Part shown: piece after piece, positions 11,195-22,445 of the stretch
Position numbering within the stretch: position 1 is the first letter of the stretch
Layout: each line of letters opens with the position of its first letter
From: Spirogloea muscicola
Lineage: Eukaryota; Streptophyta; Zygnematophyceae; Spirogloeales; Spirogloeaceae
NCBI GenBank assembly: GCA_009602725.1
Contig: WELB01000008.1
Location: 582,432 to 627,652 of the forward strand
DNA length: 45,221 nt
Direction: 5' to 3'
The notes under the pieces: generated by a model
Seen by the model: the letters and a program-made list of their open reading frames with translations, nothing else
Told to the model about the DNA's origin: nothing
Database searches by the model: none
Position numbers and translations under genes: made by a program

Positions 11195-11213
11195 GGGCTG
11201 GCTTTTCCAGCCC
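11195..11213 (+). repeat. Hairpin unit copy, perfect arms
   Basis: GGGCTGG-cttt-tCCAGCCC: seven-base arms with a very short loop, after a T-rich leader. Confidence 0.75.
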
Positions 11214-11402
11214 CTATTCTCAATGGGCGAGCACTTTGTTCTTCCTCCCCCTCAGCTCATCTGAGATCCGCGGCCGATCCCCCCGTCCAGCATCGCCACC
11301 TTAGCATAGGGGCTTCGTTGCATGTATCGCCACGTCCTCCTTTGTAGTGTAGTCCTTTTCCGGCACTTTTATCTGCGGCTTTGGACATTGTCCATTCTTT
11401 TT

Positions 11403-11421
11403 GGGTTGGCTTTGCCAGCCC
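11403..11421 (+). repeat. Hairpin unit copy
   Basis: GGGTTGG...CCAGCCC after CATTGTCCATTCTTTTT. The T-for-C change leaves a G-T wobble pair, so the fold is retained. Confidence 0.7.
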
Positions 11422-11533
11422 CACTTCTCTTTGGGCTTGCCAGCTGCATATCTGTCGCTCTTGCGACGTCGAGTTTCGGCCTGTTTGCAGCGTGCTCAGG
11501 CTAGTGCCTTGCACCAGAAAGCTGGGCGAGCTC

Positions 11534-12480
11534 NNNNNNNNNNNNNNNNNNNNNNNNNNNNNNNNNNNNNNNNNNNNNNNNNNNNNNNNNNNNNNNNNNN
11601 NNNNNNNNNNNNNNNNNNNNNNNNNNNNNNNNNNNNNNNNNNNNNNNNNNNNNNNNNNNNNNNNNNNNNNNNNNNNNNNNNNNNNNNNNNNNNNNNNNNN
11701 NNNNNNNNNNNNNNNNNNNNNNNNNNNNNNNNNNNNNNNNNNNNNNNNNNNNNNNNNNNNNNNNNNNNNNNNNNNNNNNNNNNNNNNNNNNNNNNNNNNN
11801 NNNNNNNNNNNNNNNNNNNNNNNNNNNNNNNNNNNNNNNNNNNNNNNNNNNNNNNNNNNNNNNNNNNNNNNNNNNNNNNNNNNNNNNNNNNNNNNNNNNN
11901 NNNNNNNNNNNNNNNNNNNNNNNNNNNNNNNNNNNNNNNNNNNNNNNNNNNNNNNNNNNNNNNNNNNNNNNNNNNNNNNNNNNNNNNNNNNNNNNNNNNN
12001 NNNNNNNNNNNNNNNNNNNNNNNNNNNNNNNNNNNNNNNNNNNNNNNNNNNNNNNNNNNNNNNNNNNNNNNNNNNNNNNNNNNNNNNNNNNNNNNNNNNN
12101 NNNNNNNNNNNNNNNNNNNNNNNNNNNNNNNNNNNNNNNNNNNNNNNNNNNNNNNNNNNNNNNNNNNNNNNNNNNNNNNNNNNNNNNNNNNNNNNNNNNN
12201 NNNNNNNNNNNNNNNNNNNNNNNNNNNNNNNNNNNNNNNNNNNNNNNNNNNNNNNNNNNNNNNNNNNNNNNNNNNNNNNNNNNNNNNNNNNNNNNNNNNN
12301 NNNNNNNNNNNNNNNNNNNNNNNNNNNNNNNNNNNNNNNNNNNNNNNNNNNNNNNNNNNNNNNNNNNNNNNNNNNNNNNNNNNNNNNNNNNNNNNNNNNN
12401 NNNNNNNNNNNNNNNNNNNNNNNNNNNNNNNNNNNNNNNNNNNNNNNNNNNNNNNNNNNNNNNNNNNNNNNNNNNNNNNN
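11534..12480. other. Assembly gap (947 N)
   Basis: Unknown sequence between a retrotransposon tail and the GC-rich upstream region of the receptor kinase gene. Translations through it are meaningless. Confidence 1.
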
Positions 12481-12585
12481 TGCCGGCCGCCGCCGCCGCC
12501 GCCGCCCTCGCGCCGCGCCCCGCCTGCTGCCGGAGCAGCCCCCGGCGTCGCCCGCAGCACATGAGAAGCGGCTCCTGCGCACCGC

Positions 12586-15500
12586 ATGGCGCCCTCGCGG
12601 CTTCTCCTGCTGTGCGCCGGGGCGCTTGTCGCCTCCTGCCTTGCCTCCGTCGCCGGATTGCGGACTTCGGGTACGCTGAATGTACCTGACGTTACGCTTG
12701 ACCTCCAATTGCGCAAGTCGCGCACCGCCTTCACCCCTCACCAAATTGTTTGTAGTTGTGACTGGCAGTACTGCAGCACTAGCAGGCTTGAGCTATGACT
12801 TTGATTGCCAGATTTTGCTTTTGAATCACCTGAAATTGGTCATAGCTTTCCCACCGGCCGCTTCTGTGGATGTCAATGCACCAGCATTGCTGCATGGTGA
12901 ATGTCTCAGTCCCCTGGTCCTCTAGCTGAGCATCTTGTGTCAGTGATGCTGTCTCTGCTTACAGGTCCAGCGCACGCACAGCTGCGTAGTCTAGGCGGCA
13001 ATGGTAACCTGCAGTACAGGAGTTTTCAGATAACGAGCCAGAAGCACGGTCAAAGAGTTCTCCCCTCAACATCTTCTGTGCTGCTCGCCTCTCCGTCTCG
13101 TGTGTCAACGGCTCAACGGCTTCCACCGATGAGGATATTGCTATCATCCTCCACATTGTACACTTCCGCCGTGGTTGCAGAGGACACTCACGTAAACTCG
13201 CCTGCATCTCTGGGTGTACATCCTCCGCCTGGGACCAGTGAGGCACTTCTCCTTCTGAAAATCCTCTATGCTAATTATGCTTTTTAGAGATCTGGTAACT
13301 CATCGGTGCAGGCAGGACCTCTCTATGCAGCTAGACGACGCCCTCAAAAGTACACAGCCATAGTTTGCTAATTCAGTGCAGCAAGCCCTGACACGGTCTG
13401 CTCCAGTCACTAGAAGTTGCACATGCTGCATGTGAGAGTGATTGGCAGATAGCAGGCGTTCAATGAAGGACAAGAGGGGGGATGCAAGTCAGTTGCCCAG
13501 TGTCTCAGCCTCTGTTGCTGAAAGGGTGATGCCTATGCTGCTGATTATGCAGGCTGTTTGCAGGAATGCACATCCTCGCCTTACCAGTGGTCCCGACCAG
13601 ACTCCTCAGAGACCTCGTGCTTCTGTGTGTTCCCTCTGGAGCTTGAGCTGGCATTTGACGACTTTCAAAATTTCCTTGCCGATTTTGGGGATCTCACCAA
13701 CCAGCTTAGCTCTCAGCTGAATATATCAGTGAATCAGGTGCAGTACTGTTCCTTCAGTGTAACGGATTCAATCGGTCAACTATGTCTTGCAAGTATGGCT
13801 GTCAGGAGGAGTGCTACTGAGCTTGTGTTGCTAACTATGACAAGTTAAGCCATCACTCAAGTGCCTGTTGTCTGCAACTGAGGTATTGGTCATGTCTTTG
13901 CAGATCCTTCTACGTGGCAAGACGGCAGATCCAATGGTCAATCTGACTTTGTGGCTGCTTCCTGCATCTGGCGTCATGTTCCCTGCAAGTACATTGCAGA
14001 CATTCCGGCACAATCTGCAGGACCATTTTGTTTCTCTTGACACAAGCCACTTTGGCAACTATACACTCATTTACATCAAGCAGATTCACCCACCTCCTCC
14101 ACCACCTCCTGGTACCTATGCACAAGTCAATGCACCTATTGTGACGTTAGTTTGACAGATACAAGCTTGCGTTGATGCAGTCACCAGATGTGTGAAGGCT
14201 GCCAGTTACCAGGTCCTGTTGATTGTCAAGTGCATTTGCATCTTGTCAACTTCACATCTGACACGACAAGTTGGAAATGAGGATCTCTTTGGCTAATGCT
14301 TTGTGGTTGTTGTTATGTGCATTCAGCTCCTCCAAGTCCACCTCCTTTTATGCCACCATCTCCTGCAAGCCCGCCAAACTCAAGTCCCTCAGGCGCTGCT
14401 AAGAAGAAGAGTTCCTCTGTGGGTGTTGTCATTGGCATAGTAGCAGGGCTTGTGGCTATTGTGGCAGTTGCTGCATGCATTGTGGGTGCTTGCCTTCTCA
14501 GGCGCAAGCGAAGGAGGAAGCAGGTGGAGGAGCTTGAGAAAGGTACACCAAAGCGTCCTCCCACTTGCTTGTACTGACTAGTTCGTTTGCTTATTATTTA
14601 TAGAAGCAAGACCTGCCTACTTAATTTGTGACCACTTAGCATAATGTTTTGACATGCATCTTGCAAAAGGGCAATCTGTCTTTCCACACATCTGAAGTCA
14701 TCTATGTCGTTCTGCAGCTAAGGCACAAAAGGCAGCTGCTACAGGGAGCGCTGTTTCCCTGGGGTCTTTCAAGGGGTCTACGGCCCCTCGTCCATCGAGC
14801 ACCCGGGTCTTCACATACGACGAGCTGCGAGAGGCAACAGACAAGTACGAAGAGTCCGTCCAAGCTTTTCATTATGTTTAGAGCCCTTTGGACAGTTGAT
14901 GCTTTCACATTGAATGTCGCCTTCTTTGGTTTGCCATTGACAAGCATCAGTCATACCCTGACCATCTGAAATTTCGTCTGCTATCTTGACTGTAGACTTC
15001 AGTATTTTATAAGCCTGCACAGGCAATAATGTCTGAACATCTGTCTGGTCTCTTCATCTAGGCTTGTTTTATCATAAGCCTGCACGCACATCTTGTGTAT
15101 TATGGCCAGAGTGTTCTGCAATTGTAATGCTTGATGTCAGCTTTTGCTGATGAGGCCAAGTCAGATGATCATTTGTCCTTTGACTGCCGCATCCCAGCTT
15201 CTCTGTCAAGAGCATAGTAGGTGAGGGTGGCTTTGGGCGTGTCTACAAAGGCGTGTTGAAAGATCACACAGAAGTGGCAATCAAAAAGCTTACTGGTGGT
15301 GGGCACCAGGTACTAATCAAGGACATCTTCTTTCTTGCAACTTAGCAGCTAAGCAGGCACCACGGCAGGATCACAGCCCCTCTATGATGGAACATCTCAT
15401 GTGATGCACAGCAGAACTGCGAGGACGTTCAGAGTGTTCATTGTAACATGGTTCATGCATCTCTGCAATTCTGATTTGTATATTTCTTGACCCTTAAACA

Positions 15501-17367
15501 ATGAGAGAAACTAATGCAATACTGGCTTACACACTGTAGGGAGATCGCGAGTTTCTTGTGGAAGTGGAGATGCTGAGCCGATTGCACCATCGGCATCTAG
15601 TAAAGCTTGTTGGATACTATGCCAATAGGGAGGGCACTCACCAGCTCTTATGCTACGAGCTTGTTCCCAATGGCTCGCTTGAGAGCTGGCTTCACGGTAT
15701 TGGCATATCGGCACTCCTTTTATTCTTCAGTTGCATTTGTTGCATTTGGGAATGGATTGGTGTATGAGTGGCCCTTACGAATACAGCAGTGCCAATGGAT
15801 GAGAAGACTCACTTGCTCATGCAGCTGGTGAGAGGAGTGCTAAAGTTTGTTTTAAGTCCAGATGCTAATGTAGACAGTCATATACATGTGCAGGTGTTCC
15901 GCGAAGAGAGAGACTGGACTGGAACACACGCATGAAAATTGCAATTGGTGCAGCACGAGGACTTCAATATCTCCATGAGGACTCACAACCCTGTGTAATT
16001 CATAGAGACTTCAAGGCTTCCAACATCCTCCTTGAGAACAACTTCAGTGCCAAGGTGTCTGATTTCGGCTTGGCCAAGCAGGCGCCCATCGGCAATGCTA
16101 CCCATGTGTCGACACGTGTGATGGGCACATTTGGGTGAGTTTATGCTGTGACACCAGGCATTGCTCCATGGACCATTTCTCTCAAGGTGGAAGAAGCCGC
16201 TCAACTTCTCTTTTCTAACTGAAGGTGAATGTTTGTGCTATGTGCAGTTATGTTGCACCAGAATATGCAATGACTGGGCACTTGCTGGTAAAAAGTGACG
16301 TCTACAGCTATGGAGTAGTACTCCTGGAGCTCTTGTCAGGCAGAAGGCCTGTGGACATGACCCAGCCACCAGGACAGGAGAATCTTGTGACATGGGTAAA
16401 CCACTATTGTATGTCTCAGTATGCAAAATAAGCACAGCTCCATCTCGCAGGTCTGACTGTGACTGTCTTATGCAGTGGCATGCCCAGGTTTGCTTTCTTG
16501 CAGCAGTTTTCATTGCTGCAAGTGTGGTCCTCGCTTTTGACCTCATGCCAGAGATCTTCGACACGAGTTGCCCGATCAATATCTTCAAGACTTGCTTTAA
16601 GACTGTCGCTAGCAGCACCTCAATAAACGGCAAGTTGCACTGAGACCTTTCCACAACTATGCAACAGGCTCGACCAATTTTGAAAGACCCTGAAAGAATG
16701 CTGGAGCTCATGGACCCTTGGTTGAAGGACAGTGTACCACTGGACGACTTTTGCCAAGTAGCAGCAATCGCGGTTGCTTGCGTGGCTCCAGAGGCCTCTC
16801 AACGGCCCACCATGGGGGAAGTGGTGCAGTCGCTGACCTTAGTACAGGTACATCATTGCTTTTACTCGTGTATGCAACGTGTTGCAGAGTGAAGACACAG
16901 TAGCACATTCTCACTGATGCATACCTTCAGCTAAGCACTGCTATTTGCCTGCTTTGAGACAATCTCATTTTGGAAATTGGTGAGGAGGTTGAGAGCTTGC
17001 TCTCCTTCTGGTCCCCAACAAAGTGAGAGAAGATTTAGTAATGATCTCATCAGCTCTGACGGGTCTTTACAACAAACTCCTTCTGCAGAAGAGCGTGGAG
17101 TTCAGTCACAGTGGGGAGATGGAAGCGTTCAGTAAGTCTACGGTGGGGCTGACCTCCTACCCAGACGTCTCAGCCCAGCACCTGCCACCTGACTGGCCAG
17201 TAAATCTAGCGCCTGGGGCCGCTCCAGAGTGCAGCGCAGTCTCATCCTTTGTCTCGGGGTACAGTGGGGACGCCGGCAACTCGAGCGGCCAACAGCAGCT
17301 CAGCCTCAACATAGACGACTCTGCGGCAAGCATCATAGCCTCAGAGGACCTTGAGGTTGGACGGTGA
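12586..17367 (+). CDS. ALE2/PERK-like receptor serine/threonine kinase
   Basis: Predicted plasma-membrane receptor kinase. Twelve exons with matching phases: 12586-12670, 12965-13237, 13553-13737, 13904-14111, 14327-14542, 14718-14844, 15198-15309, 15540-15696, 15894-16134, 16248-16395, 16668-16847 and 17089-17367, giving 736 residues. Order: signal peptide ([20 protein letters not shown]); Cys-containing ectodomain with [12 protein letters not shown] and [10 protein letters not shown], then [13 protein letters not shown] and [10 protein letters not shown], as in the ALE2-type ectodomain; Pro-rich linker; transmembrane helix about 282-308 followed by RRKRRRK; juxtamembrane [13 protein letters not shown]; kinase with GEGGFG (about 373-378), VAIKK Lys (about 394), HRDFK Asp (about 493), DFG (about 511), [16 protein letters not shown] activation segment and [20 protein letters not shown]. 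The catalytic residues are all present, so the kinase should be active. The ligand is unknown. Confidence 0.9.
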
Positions 17368-18371
17368 CAGTGTCGACCAAGATAGGGTTGGCGTTTGCCT
17401 CCTCCCTGGACTCAATTTCCCCACACTGTTGTATCATTATTATTCATTCGCCAGGCTGCCTTATGCTTGACAGGGAAGGATTGTCCTCTGTCAGGCAGCT
17501 TGTCGACCCTTTTCACTAAAAATATCTGCATTCTTAGCATTGATGTCGGCTGCTGCCACGCACTAAGGCTTCTGCATGGACAGCAAGCAGCTCACAGCCT
17601 GATCTGTATAACAGACTTAGCTTCATTTGCAGCCTGCCTTACAGGTCTCCATGCCTTTGGCGCCTAATGCTTACGACGCATCTGCTGCAAATTGTGAAAG
17701 AACACCTTGCGCTGCCACCCACCTCCGCCTGGTTCTTAGGCCCGCTTGAGCTGAGCTGCAATACATGCTGCGACTACAGCATGCTTTCCATAAACACGAT
17801 GAGTGCCTCGTTAAGGATGGCTGCTGGGCGCATTGCTCCGTGCAGCACGCAGGCTTGTGAAACGAGCAGGCTGCTGTGATGCTTGGGTCAAGCTGGACCC
17901 CAAGAAGTCAGCATGCTGCTGACAGCCTGCACACCACTTTTAAACAAGTGCAATTGACTTGTCTTGCAAGTCTTAACCTGGCTACCAGGGGTAGGGGTTG
18001 CTGGAACGTGGAAATTCGAGGGATTCATAATGAAGCTAGCCCTCTTACGAGCACATGCCAAGGTGCTCAGATAGAGGTCCCATGCTGAATCGCGAGCGGA
18101 AGACTAATAAGTCTTATAGGGAAAATAAGCGTGTAGGAAGTTGGTGTGTGGCAGAATCGGAGGGCCTCACTGGCTGACTTGCAAGGCTTAACCATATGTC
18201 CCACTGCCCTCACTGGCAGGGGGCAGTAGTAGTAATCTGTAGGCTTACGTGAGTGGAAGCACGCCAGAGGCCTTCCCTGTCATTCATCTTCTTTCTTCCC
18301 TGCTGCTCATCATCCAATCTCGGGCTATTGACTAGGGGATACTGCTTTGCTCTGAAGTGTTGAGATCCCCC
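17368..18371. other. Intergenic downstream of the receptor kinase
   Basis: Presumed 3' untranslated region and spacer. Short open frames occur but none shows recognised content. Confidence 0.45.
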
Positions 18372-18430
18372 CTTGACCTTGTCCATTCTTCTTGGGCTGG
18401 CATCTCACAGCCACTAGATCCTTCCGGAAG
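18372..18430 (+). repeat. Isolated hairpin unit
   Basis: ACCTTGTCCATTCTTCTTGGG leader region, then GGGCTGGC...CACAGCC (18394-18412) and a cggaagagcttctcca flank resembling 2277-2300. No coding tail is attached, so the unit can occur without the retrotransposon ORF. Confidence 0.65.
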
Positions 18431-18571
18431 AGCTTCTCCATCTCGCCGTCGTACGTAGCCACTGAGGCCCTCCTGCACTCAATACACACTCCATTTGCCC
18501 AGCACGCTGACCTGGTGGGCGGGAGCCCGGGGTTTAGCTAGGGGTGTCGGGCCCAGGGGTTTAAGAGGGCC

Positions 18572-18703
18572 ATGAAGCGGCCCCGCTCCCCTGGCCCCCC
18601 GGCGGCGGCGGCGGCTCCGGCGGCGCTGCACAGGGACGTCGCCGCCGACCCGGCGGCGCGCGCNTCACGTGATAGTGAGCATTCTATCTTTGAGTTGGTC
18701 AAA
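18572..18703 (+). CDS. Possible orphan first exon, Ala-rich, containing an N
   Basis: ATG at 18572 opens MKRPRSPGPPAAAAAPAAL, continues through a single N at 18664 and reads RDSEHSIFELVK before a GT donor at 18704. GC-rich Ala/Pro starts typify first exons in this window. No following exon could be joined with confidence. It might be the lost start of the INTS4 gene downstream or of another gene. Product unknown. Confidence 0.3.
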
Positions 18704-19585
18704 GTGCACTGAACATGTACAACAAGGTTTAGCGTGAGCACGTTCCTTAAGGTCCTGAATCGCTCCAGACTGAACGAGTACAAGGAGACACTCAGTTTGA
18801 CATTCCAGCAGGTCCTCCAAGCTGGCTCAATCTGTGGTGATGATCTACGACCCATCCCCCCTTGCTATGCTAGGGCTCCTTACTGAAACAGACACCTGCT
18901 GGTGTAGAGAGCGGGGTAAAGCCCAGGTCCATGCGAGATCGAATGGGCATATGAAGCTTCTACGTTGAAAAGCTGTCAAGGTAGGAGGGACCGTCAAGGA
19001 ACCCCAGATCTGGAATGAGTTGCTAGGAGGAGTTGAGAAGAAGGGCTCGGGGATTGAGAAGGCTGCAGGAGCAGGAGGCTTCCATATGGATGTGAGGAAG
19101 ATGAGGACACCAGTCCCGAGTGAATGAATAGCCCACATCTAGCAACCCTGTTTGTGTCGCTCCTGATTGGATGAGCAGCACCCATCATCTCTGTCAACCG
19201 CTCACAATATGTGGCCCTCGAGTGAGAGGCCTCGTTCTCCCGCTCTGCAGAGCGAGACCAGGCAACCTGGACAAGTAGACGCTCCACCAGCGATGCACCT
19301 TCTCTGTCAAATCAGCAGTTTTCTCGACGTGTAAGCAAACATTGCTGCTGGCAAGACAAAGAGGAAGTAACTCCTTGACGACCGGAGATAGCGATTGATA
19401 CATTCAAAGTGTGACTTGCTGGTGTCTGAAATCCTGAGCACATCCTAATGCCGGTCATTGCGATGACGGCCAGGGCCACGAAGATGGAACAAAGTGTGGC
19501 CATCTAAGGTACAGGACTCAACAGCCTGACAACTGCGCCGCCACCTTGGGTGACACGAGCTTCGAGCCTGCTGCAAGGTGGGAGC
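18704..19585. other. Unassigned region, possible small secreted peptide on minus strand
   Basis: A minus-strand frame at 19312-19503 begins MATLCSIFVALAVIAMTG, which looks like a signal peptide, followed by a short Cys-containing stretch. Whether it is spliced to sequence near 19200 or is spurious cannot be decided. The plus strand at about 18733-18820 holds an unrecognised frame (VLNRSRLNEYKETLSLTFQQ). Confidence 0.25.
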
Positions 19586-20101
19586 TCAAGTGGGCGAAGC
19601 TACATCATCCACGCCAGCAATATCCTTCTTTTGCTTCTTCTTCTTCTTCGAACTGGCCGGTGAGTCACCGGCCCCGTTGACCGTAGTTGTGGCAGCGTCA
19701 GGAGTTGCTGCGCCGTCTACCACAGCGCTAACACCTTCACCACTCTTCTTCTTCTTCTTTTTCTTCATCGTCTGATCTGTCATGGGAGAGGCAGCTGCCT
19801 CACTGGCTGCCACTTCAGCGCCAGGCCCTCCATTGACCTCGCCCTCCTTGGTCTTCTTCCGCACTGGCGACGGGCTGCCACCAGCCACTCTCGCCGCATC
19901 AGCCTCCTTCTTCCGTTTCCTCCCCTCATCGTCGTCTTGCCCCTCCCCGCCTCCACCCTCCTCCGAGTCCTTTTTCTTCTTCTTCTTCTTCTCTGACGAC
20001 GCCGGTGTGATAGCCAGCGGCTTTACAGCCGATGGCGTCTCAGCAGGCACGGCAGCAGCGGCCGCTTCCTGCGCTGCAATTGCTGCATCGCCCCCGCCAG
20101 C
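19586..20101 (-). CDS. Lys-rich C-terminal exon of an unidentified, probably nucleolar, protein (5' part missing)
   Basis: A single open minus-strand exon from a possible AG acceptor at 20102-20103 to a TGA at 19586-19588, about 171 residues. It is made of Lys runs (SSEKKKKKKKDSEE, TMKKKKKKKS, SKKKKKQKKD) separated by Ala/Gly/Asp/Glu-rich linkers. Such tails are typical of nucleolar proteins such as NOP56/NOP58 or dyskerin, but no catalytic or fold-defining domain is present, so the identity stays open. No upstream exon follows on the minus strand: INTS4 coding starts 73 bp away on the opposite strand. The acceptor lacks a pyrimidine tract. The gene is either truncated by rearrangement or misassembled. 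Confidence 0.45.
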   Translation of the reverse strand, partial: AGGGDAAIAAQEAAAAAVPAETPSAVKPLAITPASSEKKKKKKKDSEEGGGGEGQDDDEGRKRKKEADAARVAGGSPSPVRKKTKEGEVNGGPGAEVAASEAAASPMTDQTMKKKKKKKSGEGVSAVVDGAATPDAATTTVNGAGDSPASSKKKKKQKKDIAGVDDVASPT

Positions 20102-20174
20102 CTGCAGCGTCCCCCCCCCCTCCCTCCTCTCTATCTCTCACTCTCACATACATGTAATGCAAAGCTTTTTGCAG

Positions 20175-21991
20175 GATGAAGGGGAGGTGCTGGGCACTCT
20201 TGCTAAGCTTGGCTGCAACAATGCTGCTGCCATTGAGTGCCGCATCTTGGACTTGTCATCGCAGGTAGAGTAGCCGCTCAGTGTGTTACCTGAACCTGCA
20301 TTCTGATTCTCAACTATATCATCAAACTACCCGGTTACTAATCTATCAGTATTCAAATAATTTACTCTCAAGTACGTGTTCAAACAGTACGCCGTAAGTG
20401 CATTGTACTTGGCAAGTGCATCCCGGCGCCTTCTTTGCCATATGTTGAGAATTTGTAATGGAAGGTTCTCTGCGAGCCCGCTTTTATTGACTGTTTGCTT
20501 GGATGACGACTGGGTTCATCCAACTTCAGGCGGAGGCAAGCCTGAAGTTGGGGGCAGGCATTGATGGCGCACAGTATGCCGCGTACCTCAATCTCCTCTG
20601 TGGCGCTGCGAGTGCCAGGCCCTCCATTGTCCTGCTGTTTCCCGACTTTTTGTTACGTCACAGCCGCTTGTTGCGGCACAAACTGCGGCCGCCTGCCGCT
20701 GAGCTCCCGGGCCGAGGAGATCCAAGCCTGCTGGGAAGGGCTGCAGCACACAGCAATGTGGGACATGCTCCCGACAGCCTGGTTGCACGGATCGCAAGCG
20801 AAGCGGCGGCGCTGGCCGAGGGTGCCGCGACCACTGCTTACTATGCTGGCAGCCTGAGCCGTAGCGAGGCTTTGGAACTGCTGAGGTGTGCTGCCTCGTG
20901 CTGTCAGACCTACCAAGTATCTCAACTAATATGTGGTCTCCTGAGTACCTCTTGAGTATGACGTTAACACCTATGTTAGGTACATCAAGCTCAAACGCAG
21001 ATCTATGCAGCAAACTAAGCTGGAAGTGTTAATTGGTCATAGGGGCTGCCTCAACGACCTGGACGTCCTTGGCTGCCGGCTGGATGGTGAGGCAGCGCAG
21101 GCGGCGGCTCGGTACTGGGCCCTCCATGTCCGGTGCTTGCAGCTGCTATTCGAAGTTGGGCCTCGTCGAGGAGGAGACGTATCTGGCGGACCAGCCCAGG
21201 CTGTGGCGTTGGCGGCTGCACGGGAGAAGCTGAAGCTTTTGACATGGCGCCTGGAGCGGTGCTTCGTGGGTTACCCGGCTGCGCACCTGCAATGCATCCG
21301 GGAGCTGCGGCAGGCCTCGTCCTCGGCGGTCGCGCATGGGGCCGAGAGCCAGGGCAAGGCCAAAGAGGAGGACACGAAGACAGGGAGAACGAGGAATGGT
21401 GTCCTGGAAGACGCCAATCTTCGCGATGACTCGGGAGACCAGAAAGGGGCCATGGAGCTCAGCCGCCTGTTGCCAAGCTGCTGGTGGCCAGCAAGACCGC
21501 CGCCATGGCCCTCGCCCGTTGACATCCAAGCGGCGCTGATCGTGCCGAGGCCAGACGCAGGGGGCCGCTCTCATGAATTCATTCCTGGCTTGCCGGTGGG
21601 CATCCTTGTGGAGGTCACCTTGCGCAACGTGGTGCCTGGGGACATCGTCTTCGTACAGACGGAGCTGCCAAGTGCAGCGCCGCAGAACCACGCCTTGCCT
21701 ACGCCTGCACGCGATGACGATCCCACCGTTAGCGGCCGCAGTCACGTTACCACAGTTGTCGAGCTCCGAGGTCTGCCGATCGCCACCGGCAACCTGTGCG
21801 CAAAGTTCGGGCTGGTTTTGGACTCCGGTGAGGGCTCCGCTACCAGTTATGAGCAGGCTGGGCGTCGAAGGCAATTACGCAGAGGGCTGCGTGGCTTGGC
21901 AATCCCTCTGTGCAAGACGGTGGATGTCAGCCTCAGTGCTACACATACACCAGAGAGGGTGCAGCATAGCCGCGGCCCTGGCCGCTACTAG
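20175..21991 (+). CDS. Integrator complex subunit 4 / SIEL-like protein, C-terminal part
   Basis: INTS4 (plant homologue SIEL) is an ARM/HEAT-repeat protein of the Integrator complex, which cleaves snRNA precursors and attenuates RNA polymerase II. Visible exons: 20175-20264, 20530-20916 and 21011-21991. The last junction is ambiguous (alternative donor at 20885 with acceptor at 20961). The helical part reads GTLAKLGCNNAAAIEC and RPSIVLLFPDFLLRHSRLLR. The C-terminal beta-rich domain reads EFIPGLPVGILVEVTLRNV, then RSHVTTVVELRGLP, then LAIPLCKTVDVSL, matching the order I recall for the INTS4 C-terminal domain. About 500 N-terminal residues of ARM repeats expected for the family are not found upstream, so the gene is partial in this assembly. 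The first exon has a good polypyrimidine acceptor (ctttttgcag). Confidence 0.7.
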
Positions 21992-22445
21992 GCTGCGCTG
22001 GCCGGCCCAACGAATCACTGAACACTTATTAGATACTTGCATTGAGCACAATAACCTCCGCTCAAAACAATTTAACTCGGTGATGATACTTGAGCATCAC
22101 ACTGCAGCTATGCTGTGCACCTCGCATACAGCACGTCACCCAGGTTTCACCCTGCTTATGAGCAGAGGCGACGCAGTCATGGGGGCAAGGTTGAGACCCT
22201 CAGCACCATGGCACAATCGTCATTTCGGAGCTGCCCGCATGTCTGCGGATGTGATGAAGAGCGTGGACCTAAGATGCAACGGACACTAGAGCTCGCCACA
22301 GGTGCACCGTCGCTTCTATTGGACGCCCTGAGTGCTGGGGAATCGTGCACAAGCCTTGGCACAAAAGCCAGCCCGCCCAAGCCAGCAGGCTGCTGCTCTG
22401 CGGCAAGCGTATTGAGGTTCCAAATCGTGGCCTGCTCGGCCACCA

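Larger units (their letters stand above)
11171..11533 (+). mobile_element. Retrotransposon tail pieces with two hairpins, cut by gap
   Basis: Two hairpin units (11195-11213 and 11403-11421) are followed at about 11431-11533 by a near-identical duplicate of 10890-10992 (LPAAYLSLLRRRVSACLQRA...KAGRA) that runs into the N gap. The near identity suggests either a very recent duplication or an assembly artefact at the gap edge. Confidence 0.65.

Noticed and set aside
11381-12744. Very long open frames on both strands
   Set aside because: They run through the 947-N gap and have no sequence content.
19782-20273. Plus-strand open frame with Phe/Ser runs over the Lys-rich exon
   Set aside because: Antisense shadow of Lys codons (ttc). 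Only its last 90 bases, from the acceptor at 20174, are taken as an INTS4 exon.
21146-21874. Minus-strand 242-codon frame over INTS4
   Set aside because: Antisense shadow; the plus strand carries the conserved INTS4 C-terminal domain.
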